From Dermanyssus gallinae (lineage: Eukaryota > Arthropoda > Arachnida > Mesostigmata > Dermanyssidae), in assembly GCA_003439945.1 (NCBI GenBank), contig QVRM01002767.1:1-64000 (forward strand): 64,000 bases of DNA, read 5' to 3'. Under the pieces are notes generated by a model, which worked only from the letters and a program-made list of their open reading frames with translations, searched no databases and was not told where the DNA came from. A program made the position numbers and the translations under genes. This document shows positions 55,462-64,000 of this stretch, one piece after another (within the stretch, counting starts at the first letter, position 1; every line of letters begins with the position of its first letter).

Positions 55462-56270
55462 AAGGTACTGGAGAAGTACAATGACAACAACGGCATGTGT
55501 GTGAACGCGTCGAAGACCAAGGCTGTCAAGTTCAGGGCAGGAGGCGCCCTTGCCTCTTACAATCGTCTTCGACTACGCAACTCGCCCATTAAGCATGTGA
55601 GCAACTTCTGCTACCTGGGGCTGGTCTTCTCCAGCAGGGGTGTGTGCTTTAGCAAGCATATCACCGAGCGCGTGTCAAAGAGCGTCGTGGCTATGGCGAC
55701 GATCGGCGAGCCACAGAAGCTCTCACTGTCGACCGCCCTTCAACTCTTCCACCTCAAGGTATCTTCGGTTGCCTCCTACGGAATCGATGTCATCTGGGAG
55801 CACCTTTCGGCACATCAGCTGGACTAATTGGATAAGGTCAAAGCAACGTTCTTGAAGAGAGTCTTGGGCTTACCGCGGAACGTCCAGAACCGACTGGTGT
55901 ACGCGTTGGCCGGGACAGGACCATATCTAGAGGACCTCGTGCCACGCTTCCAGCTCCGGCCCACACCTGCTCTTCAATCGTTGAGGACTACCTTTGCAGA
56001 GAAGATGCGCGACATCCCCACGGATTTCTACCGAACTCGAGCCATGACATCCTCTGCTTGGAAGGAGCCCTTGCAGGACCTCCGACATGTCATCACTTAA
56101 TACGCTGTGCATGGCTTCCATCACCAGCTTTGTTCCCGAAGAGACTTTCATGAGCCGCAAGCAACCTGTATATATAGACATTGCCTTCAGCATTGCTCCC
56201 GATATCATTTTGAGGGGTGCCAGAGCTTCGATAGCCTACGACGGTTGGCAAGGGAAAGTAACTAATTAAC
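55462..56270 (+). pseudogene. LINE ORF2 C-terminal part of the interrupted element
   Basis: The reading starts with 'KVLEKYNDNNGMCVNASKTK', the direct continuation of the frame broken at 51435. It goes on with 'FRAGGALASYNRL', 'SNFCYLGLVFSSRG', 'LSTALQLFHLKVSSVASYGI' (55730-55790), a TAA at 55825-55827, then 'TFLKRVLGLPRNVQNRLVY'. After a second stop near 56100 the tail still reads 'YAVHGFHHQLCS' and CLQHCSRYHFEGC, the C-x3-C-x3-H-x3-C block shared with the two other copies. Confidence 0.85.
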
Positions 56271-56330
56271 CATTGTTTTTAAATCATATGACGTGTAATA
56301 TACCTTTTTGGTCAATAAATGAGAAGATAA
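55462..56330 (+). mobile_element. 3' part of the interrupted AP-endonuclease LINE
   Basis: Continuation of 49085-51435. It includes the RT thumb, the C-terminus and a short AT-rich 3' UTR with AATAAA at about 56315. The exact 3' end is uncertain. Confidence 0.8.
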
Positions 56331-56780
56331 ATTTCAAAACGACTTATGCATCTATGTGTTGAAGCTGTAAAACATTATATACGTTTCAAGACTTGTCTCA
56401 TGTGAGTATTATTCTAAGCACTTGTAAAAATTTGCTCTCCAGGTTGCCACAGGTAGTGCAGATTTCTAGGAAGGACCAAGCGTATTTGAGATTGAATGCC
56501 ACGTTCAGGTGTTTACGATACTGAAGTCGTTAGTTAAACGTGTTTGACGTATTTTCTAAACTTAACGCATTGTCAACTGCGCTTGATCATTTCCAGATAT
56601 GCTTTGTCTGCACTATTATTTTCTATAGGAGAGATTATATTGGTGAATATATGTCTTGTATGCTTTTTTTCGCCCATGCCTCTCTTTTAAGAAACTAGTT
56701 GCTTCAACTAAAACGTCACTCCAACAAACCCTTAATTACTATTTTCCTTACTTTTTATTTAAACAAAATTGTATTAAGTA
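56331..56780. other. unassigned AT-rich DNA
   Basis: No motif recognised between the LINE 3' end and the RLE fragment. Confidence 0.5.
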
Positions 56781-56789
56781 CATCAGTTT

Positions 56790-57560
56790 TCTTACGGGAT
56801 CTCAGGGAGCCCTACGGCGGAGGAAAGGGATCCTTTGTGAGCGCGTTTAGTTTTCTTCCAAACTCTTTAATACATTTTGACGTTTATTGGCCCATGGGTC
56901 CACAAGTTTCCATGGCGATTAGCCGAATGATAAACTGCGTACAAAACGATCTGTATTTCACCAACTTGCGGTCTTCCGCAAGACAAGCTTAGGCACCAGC
57001 TTTCTGGCTAGTTCGAGCAACGTAGTACACGTTAATATACACGACACGGTGACGTCCCATACAAGTAGGCGATCATTCTCCCAAGGGGTAGCGTTTTAGC
57101 GTCCGATCATAAGCATCTATTGACGCTCAGGCCTAGTGGCTTCTTCACGGCCGGCGCCTGTGCACTACGCAGTGCACGGCAGACGACGCCGTTTATTGCG
57201 TAGTGTCGTGGGTTGCGGCCGGCGCTGTATCGGCACAATAGCGCGTGTTCCCCTGTTGTTGGAACGGGAAACCGACACCAATTGCTAAGGATGAGCGGCA
57301 CGGACCGTCACCCCAGCCGCAACCAGACACGATGCGGGGTGTGTCCAGCATCGTACCTAGTTGCGGCGAGGGAAGTGTCTGAAGCCACTTACCATTCATC
57401 GAATCGAAGCAAGCTCGTAGTCTAGCCTTGTCAGTCGTGGTTTGCGCCTTGAAATAGAAGCGAATCCTGTTTCCACGACAATGCGGTCAAAAGATTCTTG
57501 CGTTGGAGAAATCGGTGAAGCCTTCCATCGCGCTTCAAAATTCGTCCAGGCTCGTACGCA
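56790..57560 (-). pseudogene. third RLE-LINE fragment: zinc knuckle and restriction-like endonuclease
   Basis: Minus-strand readings: 'MNGKWLQTLPSPQLGTMLD' (near 57395, as in GxWLxALPSxxLGTxLD), then the knuckle end 'GEHALLCRYSAGRNPRHYAI' and 'NGVVCRALRSAQAPAVKKP' (57301-57130). A nuclease segment 'NDRLLVWDVTVSCILT' follows near 57065, then decayed C-terminal blocks ('DRFVRSLSFG'). The order matches the two larger RLE elements in the window, and 'ALRSA' even matches the 21-24 kb copy. The RPD motif is not clearly preserved. Confidence 0.7.
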
Positions 57561-57689
57561 AAGCCCGTTTGATCACCTCCGATGACGGGCCGATAGAAGC
57601 AATTAGATGTTTAAAATCGGGTGATTAAGCCCAGGTAGCACGACAGGGCTATACGAGGCCACATGTTTCTTGAAATCACATACCTATTG

Positions 57690-58170
57690 AATTCCCACAA
57701 ACGTTTATAGCGTATCGACTTTCTTTTCATCTCTACTTTCTCTATTCATAACCCATTTTCCTCTCTCAGCAATTCTTCCTTCGATGATGTGACCGACCTA
57801 AATATTTAAATTGGTACCGAAACTCCTTCTCCAATAAGCATAACTTTTGTTTCATTGGTACTCCCGAAAATTGTAATGTAGCGTTTTTTTTTTGTTAATC
57901 GCCATATCTAGCTTACCTGCTGCCTCTCCACTAGCGTCAATCAGTTCTGAACTTCTTCTACACCTCTTTCCAAAGTCGCCATATTATCAGCAGATAACAA
58001 CAGCATAATCCGAATGAATATTCTCCCCTTTCTAACCTGCCAAAAAGTCTGCCATCTAAACCCTGTGTCGTCAACCTCTTTTCTCAATTCCTTCTTTACG
58101 CCTTTTACATATATGTGAGAAAACGCCGATGATAAGGGGCAGTCCTGTTGCAACCAAATAGGCTATTAAC
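57690..58170 (-). pseudogene. RTE-like LINE RT fragment (motifs B and C)
   Basis: The frame 57941-58153 reads 'LQQDCPLSSAFSHIYVKGVK' (motif B, normally LRQGCPLSPxLFNIYI) and 'MLLLSADNMATLERGVEEVQ' (motif C with FADD changed to SADN). Further on, shifted frames give 'NKKKT' and a weak thumb block. RQGCPLSP-type motif B with LLLFADDMALL is characteristic of RTE/BovB-like and related LINEs. The copy is short and inactive. Confidence 0.65.
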
Positions 58171-58574
58171 GACTTTAGACAAGTAACTTATGTAGTCCTC
58201 TGCCAACGCGTTTACTTCTCCAATGTTGCTCCATCTAACCCATATGCCGTCTTCCTCTTAATTCTCCCAATGATCTTTCGTATTTCCTCTTTCCCTGTGA
58301 TTACTCGCTAATTAAAGATTAACAAATGCATACGCCTTAAGGTATGGTCGGGACTAGTCTACTCAGCGAGACTCGCAGTTACCTTGTAGGGCCGTGCTGA
58401 AATACAGAATCATGTGCTCTAATGTATTTTAGTAGCATGTTTAAAAATTAATTTGGGTAGATTTTCAGGTACGTCTTCAAACGTCTTTTTCAATGAATTT
58501 CTTCCGGTGAACGTCTTGGCTTCCCGGGTCAGAGCTACTAGTAAACTTCCACGACCGTTGGACCGTTCCTCCGA
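58171..58574. other. unassigned DNA
   Basis: No recognised structure. Confidence 0.4.
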
Positions 58575-58603
58575 CCGTCCACCGTCATTGTGACGGTGGA
58601 CGG
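58575..58603. repeat. 13-bp perfect inverted repeat, 3-nt loop
   Basis: CCGTCCACCGTCA, loop TTG, TGACGGTGGACGG. The neighbourhood repeats GACCGTT and CGACCGTCC motifs. Confidence 0.88.
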
Positions 58604-58619
58604 CACGGAGAGTTACTCT

Positions 58620-59555
58620 ACACTACGTCATGCGTACTCTGGCCTTCAGGGGCGCTGCAGGTATACCTTGCCGCCGGGCCATTGGAAGGGAACAAGATCG
58701 TTGGTGACCTCGTCGAGGGCGGCTGCGAATGATCCCTACGTGGACTTGCCGCGCTTGCCCCATTAGAATTGCTGCTACGGCAAAACGCCTGCGTGGCAAA
58801 AGCACCAAGGTAGGTCCCTTACATACAAGGCTGCTGGGCTTTTTGATTCCGAACAAGAGACATTTCATAGTTTAATACGTCAATATAGTGAAGCTTAGAG
58901 ACGACGTATTTAAGTGCGGTTTTAACCGCTCATGCGACCCAGTGCGCAATTGATTATTGTGGCGAGGACGCCACCCCCCTCCCTGGTAAAGCTAGATCAG
59001 TACCGGGCGATTTAGAGCGTTTGAGGGTCCACCAGATCCGCTCAGCCTAACTGTGGTTTCAGCCACAATAGCGTCGGAGATCGTACTGACCCGAGACGGC
59101 GACGCGGAGGATAACCGCGCCTACCTGCCGCCGATGACGAGCGCTCGGCACACGACTCCCTGTGGAAGGCTAACGAACCTAAACGAGGGGTCGATGCAGA
59201 CGCGCCTCGCAGGGTGGACCTGAATAAAGTCGTAAAAATACAATCGGATGTCGCGATGGTTGTGGACTTTTGCAAAGCGAATAACACAAAGGCGGGGTCG
59301 TAGCCAAATCGGACGCCTCTGTCATCGCATCACTGGAAGATCGCCGCCACGAGGACCTTCGAGGAATATGAAACCCTCACGAAACTTCCCCCTTCCGAGT
59401 CTCTTCCACAGATACCCCTCTCTCTTAAGAGGTAGTTGGCATTCCTACGTCCAGGCCACGGCTTCGACGAGCAGGCGCTCTAGGTGCACTGAACGGTCGT
59501 TGACCGCTTCCTGCGCCTTGCCATCAACACCACCCCGGTTAAATGAATATTAAGC
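58620..59555. other. GC-richer, formerly coding-looking region of unknown origin
   Basis: Base composition differs from the AT-rich neighbours. The plus strand gives protein-like stretches across shifts, such as 'DVAMVVDFCKAN' (near 59255) and 'LTKLPPSESLPQIPLSLK' (near 59380-59430). I cannot tie it to a family. It may be an eroded transposon ORF or a dead host exon. Confidence 0.4.
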
Positions 59556-61042
59556 ATAAATACATATTACGACATAGTATATGTTCAGAATATAATGAAG
59601 AGGAAAACAGACTCGGGCAAAAACTCCTAACAAATTATTCAATATTCAACGATGAGTGACAAAATCACACAGATTTTGTATTCTTCAGTGCAAATTGCTC
59701 ACCCAAGCAAACTCGCTGTGAATTTAATCGTGTTAAGTGAGGGTAGAATGCCCAGATATAATGTTAATAAAACCAAGCTAAGCCAGAAGGAAAGCAGAAG
59801 CCATACGTAGTCAGTCTATAGGCTTGACATGGTTATGATTGGGCTCTATTTCATAAGCAGGTTCGCTCCTGCATGCCGTGGAAGTTTTGAGGGCTGTCAG
59901 GCATCCTGCCACGCGGATGCCACGCGGATACTGTTGTGTAGAGAAGGTTGCCTCAGGCCATTACTTTATTGGACCAAAACCGACAGTTTTATAATGAGCG
60001 TTCTCATCCAGACAAGTCACTTTTGCGAGCGACTGTTTGGTAGATAGAAAGAAGTGTAATAAAAAAAAATAAAGAAAAAAAGGATGTCGGCGAAATAATT
60101 GAGGATTACGAAACTGTAAAACCAAGCAGTGCGGTGGAATTACAGAAAGGCGAAAAGCAGAAGCGGAACTAAGATATACGGAAGCTAAATTAGAGAGCCA
60201 CTGTGTTGATTACTTGTAGGCTAGAGACAACGCTTGGCAATATGTACTTACATACGTAGCCTAACAAGCAATATCGGTATCTGCTATCGACAGGTTTAAG
60301 CAAATGCCCTACTGCTCTATATACGAACAAATTATTTTATTGTCTTCCCTTTAGGTCTAGCAGCAACTTAAATATCTTTAAAAACGTGTGTATACTACAT
60401 TGATATATAACTTATTAGCACATTTAGGTCAGCAGCCATCCTTTCTTCTAAACACTGCTTATCCCCTCATTCATATTGTATCTCCCCCTAGTACAATCAG
60501 ACTAGAAGGCATATATTTGCAGAGGACATAGCATTCGTATCGACACACAAGCCCACGCCTGGATTGCGTACAAGAGCTTTCAGCTTTGCGATCTATGCGA
60601 CCATAACATTATGATGCACAAGGAAAATTATGAGTTATGGTCGGGACGACTTGTTGCCCTGTTTCGACAGAGTCGCCAACTTAACTCTTTATTTATAAAT
60701 TAATTGCGAGGTATTGGCCATAGTTGGGACAATTTATATTATTTGCAAGGCTACTTCTGCGTTTTTCTTTGCTTGAAATGGATGAATCAGCGCTTGCAAA
60801 AGAAACGTACTGCTTACCGGCGTAAAGAGGACACCGGCGACCAGGCATCTCAAGTGCCACAAGCACTAAACGGAGAGTGTGTATTATGTGTACTAGACTT
60901 AAATGGGCTTTTCCCAGCAAAGGATTGTATCAGCAGATCAAAGCCTAGCCAAATAAGAGTTAAATCTAACCTAAATATACCCCAGTAAACTTTGAAGCCA
61001 CAATATCGTGGGCTCGAGGTTTACCTGTTACCGCAATCGAGT
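59556..61042. other. unassigned DNA
   Basis: Short frames only (up to 94 codons at 60704-60988). No recognised domain. Confidence 0.45.
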
Positions 61043-61044
61043 TA

Positions 61045-61766
61045 TTGGGTTGATTCATAAGTACGTTTGGAATGTTGCACGCGCCGTACTGCGCAGCCCC
61101 GTGAGAGATGACAACTGTTGGGGGAGGGTTGTTTGTTTTTATGGCGGTAAGAGCAAACCTGCGTTGCGTTATACCGTGGAATTCGTTCAATTACCTATAA
61201 AGAATATTTTTGAGCTAAACCTCAGCCAAGATTTAGCGTCCACAGGACTGCTTTTCGCAATGCTTCATAGATGGACCCCCATAAATACGAACCCGCGCAT
61301 CTATGCGTCTTCTCCGGCCGCGAGGCGCACGCGGAATGCACCACGCCACCGGGCTCGACTCCTTCGAATACCTAACTCACGCGAACTGTAACGCTCGAGT
61401 GAAGATGACAGACTTAAATGTGCATTTTCGGCATTATATGCTATTTGACTTCTGAAAAGGAAAGAATGCAACCCAAGTCGTAACTAAGATATGTAAAGTG
61501 CAAAACGTTTTTGGTGGGATGCGAGGGAGGTGAACTTATACGAGCTGCTGCCACCAAACAAAACGATCAACATGATAAAATACTGTCAACAACTAGACAA
61601 TTTGAAGAGGGCAATTGACCAGAAGCGGCCGGAATTGGCGAACAGACGAGTGACTTTCCACCACGACAACGCAAGACCCCACACAATTTTGCTCACCACC
61701 AAGAAGTCAATGGAATTTGGATGGAATGAGCTTCATAGTTTTCACGTTTGCTTAGTTTTCACGTAG
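61045..61766 (+). mobile_element. mariner element remnant with 5' terminal inverted repeat
   Basis: A TA dinucleotide at 61043 is followed by TTGGGTTGATTCATAAGTAC, which resembles the TTGGGTTGGCxxxTAAGT ends of mariner elements. A transposase remnant follows at 61405-61766. No matching right terminus is visible, so the 3' end is lost. Confidence 0.68.
61405..61766 (+). pseudogene. mariner transposase with internal deletion
   Basis: ATG at 61405 begins 'MTDLNVHFRHYMLFDF', a stop, then 'KGKNATQVVTKICKV', the N-terminal helix-turn-helix of mariner transposases. It is followed at once by 'QNVFGGMRG' and then, after a frame change, by 'LYELLPPNKTINMIKYCQQL' and 'ELANRRVTFHHDNARPHTI', which contain the second catalytic Asp (HDNARPH). 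About 120-150 residues that should lie between these parts, including the first catalytic Asp, are missing. The end 'KSMEFGWNELHS' stops before the third catalytic residue. Confidence 0.75.
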
Positions 61767-61850
61767 AACACAGCCTTTTTGCGGGCTGTTAGTACTATGA
61801 TTGCCCAATCATCTGCATACGCAACGGCTTCTGGATCATTTTATACTATC
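61755..61850 (-). pseudogene. small R1-type RT fragment around motif C
   Basis: The minus strand reads 'NDPEAVAYADDWAIIVLTAR' near 61825-61770, a good motif C of R1-clade RTs (VxAYADDxAVLV). No other RT block is recognisable around it. Confidence 0.5.
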
Positions 61851-62640
61851 GCAACATAGCCAGAGAACAGCCAACTACTACGCCGTCGATAACTGACGGC
61901 GCCAGTAAGTCGACCATGCATCCAATCCAGCGTGCACCACGACGACCAAGGAACCATCACGGGCCACAACATCAGCATCGTCATAAACAACAGCCGACTC
62001 AGTACACCATCGAACGTACATCTCAACTACCAAGAAATCGTCACCAACCACAACATCAAGACAGCTCAGCTACATGCTAACGACAATAAAGCACGTGCAC
62101 TATAACATCAGCATCAGCAGCAGCAGCGTTATTTTGACCTACGTACCTGACCTACGGCTGTTCAACGTCTTTTACTAGTAGGATTTAGATCCTATAGCCA
62201 GGGACTTTGGGCGCTTTGATGCCATTTACTAGTAGAGGGTTAGATTCTATAGCCGTTACTTCTTCTCATAACTTTCTAATCGTACAACCTTCGCTTTGCG
62301 TAAAAAAAAACCCTTGCCGTTAATTGCACTTCACTTTGCTATTTTTAATGTTAGTAAATGTATTATGTTATTATTACATTAATAGCCGCAGTGGATAGAT
62401 CAGTAATGTCTAGGCTACATCGCTGTGGCGCTGTGCCGTCTTTAAAGGAGCACACGTAGCTTCTTTCCCTGTGTTTCTTGCAGTACTATGAGCGTCACGT
62501 GCAAGGTATAGCTATAGGCTACTTTATGTAAAAGCATTTGGCGTTTGCACTGATGAGTTATTTTTTGTGCTGTTTACACGTTACCGCTGTGGCCGCTGTT
62601 TTCTGATTAGTGAAATGACTGCCCGTCATTTATAAAAGTC
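61851..62640. other. unassigned DNA
   Basis: CA/AC-rich to 62130 (ACAACATCA and CATCAGCAGCAGCAGC motifs), then AT-rich. TTTACTAGTAG occurs twice near 62170 and 62225. No gene recognised. Confidence 0.45.
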
Positions 62641-62697
62641 GCAACTCAAACAACAGAGTAGACGTAGTGCAAACATTGCCGACTAATAGGGTAGTTT

Positions 62698-63081
62698 TTG
62701 CAGTGCGTCGTGAATCGTACAGAATCGACTTCGTATTTCGGCGTAGTAATTCTATTCGTCTGCCTGAAAGCCGTAACCAATGCAACACCACCAGCCAGCC
62801 CAGCCAGCCAGCCAGCGTGCCGACAACAGCGCCAACCACCCAACTGCAACACAATTTTTTTCCGCTTCTATGGATTTCGCAATGGAACGAACGTCTTTGA
62901 AACGAGAGCAAAATGCGACTACGACAACGTCAAGGGCGTATGCCGCCACTCCATGAGGCTCAAAGCCGCCGAAAGCCTATCGGTCTCCAGGGAACTGTTG
63001 CTTCCACTTTACTACCCGTTTATCACTGCCTACGGCACTTTCAAAGACTATACGATCCTTCAGAGAGAACTCACACGCTAG
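62698..63081 (+). other. unconfirmed 127-codon open frame with signal-like N-terminus
   Basis: The frame starts MQCVVNRTES and has a hydrophobic run ('YFGVVILFVCLKAV'), a Pro/Ser/Gln-rich stretch, then 'NGTNVFETRAKC'. The N-x-F-x-T-x3-C spacing is that of the second half of a Kunitz domain, but the neighbouring Cys residues expected on both sides are missing. It could be a decayed exon of a secreted protein or chance. No splice sites were established. Confidence 0.2.
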
Positions 63082-63398
63082 TCTAGTCGAAATAGCCATA
63101 CCGGAAGCCTTGCTGCTCGTGCTGGTAGTTGTAGTCGGAGGGGCAGTAGCACAAGCTGTGGTAGTTTCCGTAGTAGAGCAGCAGAAGCAGTAACAACAAC
63201 AGCAACAACGGTCGCTGCGAGGCAGATGTAGTGGTTTATTCAGAAGATCGGGTGCAGACCTTAGCAGACGACGCAGCCTTGCCCGATCCCTTAACTCGTA
63301 GACAAAAACTCCCTTCCCCCCTCCCGTATTCAACTATGCAGCTACTTGGACTTGCTAGTGAATTTGTTTTGTTGTACAGATGTCGTTTTGCTAATAAC

Positions 63399-63403
<5 letters not shown>

Positions 63404-63453
<50 letters not shown>
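63404..63453. repeat. compound microsatellite (TA)15 then (GA)10
   Basis: TA array 63404-63433 followed directly by AG units to 63453. Confidence 0.97.
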
Positions 63454-63455
<2 letters not shown>

Positions 63456-63490
63456 AGGAGATGGTCTATCATAACAATATGTACTTGTTT

Positions 63491-64000
63491 TAAGTTTGGT
63501 AGAAGTCGGAAGAAGACAAGAAAATATTTTTTTCCAATGGAAGGAGGAGACGGAAACGTTTTTTTGAAGGGAGGATGAAGTTTATAACTGTAACTAATCT
63601 GTTATTTTTTCTCCTACATAGTTGTGCCAAATTTCCGTTTAGGAAAGAACCAGTTAACGCATAAAGAAACCGATCATACCGGCATGTTCGGCAGAAAATT
63701 CGTTGCATATCTGAATGACCCCCGACGCAAGTTATCGAAATACCAATAGCGGGGTTAAGAAAAGTCATAAAAAGTCGGTATAATGTTATGTCTTACGCCG
63801 AAGCTTTCACGTGCAGAACCGTAACATTTTGCCATTACGACCGAATTTTCCGCCAAACACGCCGGTGTGATCGGTTCCTTTATGCGTTGACTGATTCTCC
63901 CGCAAACGTAGGTTTTGCACACCTCTGTAAAAGAAAAAGAGCAGAATAGCTACTTACATAAATTTTATCCTTTCTTCTGAACAAGAGGTTTCCGCCTTCT
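63491..64000. mobile_element. palindromic transposon, second copy of the 42276-43439 family, cut by the window edge
   Basis: The left arm starts within the terminus (AAGTTTGGTAGAA) and follows the same blocks as 42276-42770: AAGAAAATATTTTTTTCCAA, GGAAACG, ACCAGTTAACGCA, ACCGGCATGTTCGG and AAAAGTCATAAAAAGTCG. From about 63800 the sequence becomes the inverted arm (CACGCCGGTGTGATCGGTTC, TTCTCCCGCAAACGTAG) and runs to the edge. About 40 bp of the left terminus are missing. The centre is much shorter than in the first copy. Confidence 0.85.

Noticed and set aside
63090..63200. Hydrophobic Leu/Val-rich peptide (EALLLVLVVVVGGAVAQAVV) as a membrane segment
   Set aside because: The frame is short, lies in GTA/GTTGTAG-type low-complexity DNA, and connects to no gene.

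Overview
The window looks like AT-rich metazoan intergenic or heterochromatic DNA, most likely from an arthropod. It has no operons, no tRNA or rRNA, no prokaryotic signals and no host gene I can support. Almost everything recognisable is mobile-element DNA. R1-clade LINE remnants, restriction-like-endonuclease (RLE) LINEs, mariner transposase pieces and a Ty3/Gypsy-like remnant together favour an arthropod. A chelicerate is my guess, from the style of the LINE ORF1 and reverse transcriptase (RT) sequences.

Layout. (1) 24-3161 (-): RLE-type LINE pseudogene lying between two AAT/TAA microsatellite tracts. (2) 3.2-13.6 kb: mostly unassigned DNA with a perfect 74-bp hairpin and two small decayed LINE pieces (5.75-6.2 and 8.9-9.4 kb). 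(3) 13.66-16.9 kb (-): two halves of R1-type LINEs in permuted order, beside an 88-bp hairpin. (4) 17.07-17.29 kb: a 22-bp minisatellite. (5) 19.4-20.9 kb (+): LINE ORF1 with a CCHC knuckle and a possible 3' end. (6) 21.3-25.2 kb (+): a second RLE LINE, split by a 5'-truncated antisense LINE with a perfect 15-bp target-site duplication (TSD). (7) 29.1-30.4 kb (-): a very decayed CR1/Jockey-like LINE. (8) 35.9-37.2 kb (+): R1-type remnant lacking its RT core. (9) 37.7-40 kb (-): LTR-retrotransposon remnant, followed by a mariner fragment. (10) 42.3-45.9 kb: two long palindromic elements around a LINE fragment; a relative runs off the right edge from 63.49 kb. (11) 49.1-56.3 kb: a (+) LINE interrupted inside its RT by a near-intact 4.0-kb antisense LINE (51436-55454) with a 7-bp TSD. 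(12) 56.8-61.9 kb: fragments of an RLE LINE, an RTE-like RT, a mariner transposase and an R1-type RT.

The youngest and most informative object is the 51436-55454 LINE. Its ORF1 is intact and carries a complete PHD-type (C4HC3) finger. ORF1 is separated from the in-frame endonuclease/RT ORF2 by a single TGA followed by C, with no ATG before the endonuclease motifs, which suggests stop-codon readthrough or a one-base inactivation of a fused ORF. Several related copies in the window (24.0-25.1, 43.8-44.2 and 49.1-56.3 kb) allow family-level motif comparison. The other strong signals are the microsatellite-bounded RLE element, the long palindromic transposons, and an inverted pair of 69-bp repeats 15 kb apart. 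All protein-family calls were read by eye from conserved motifs, with no database search.
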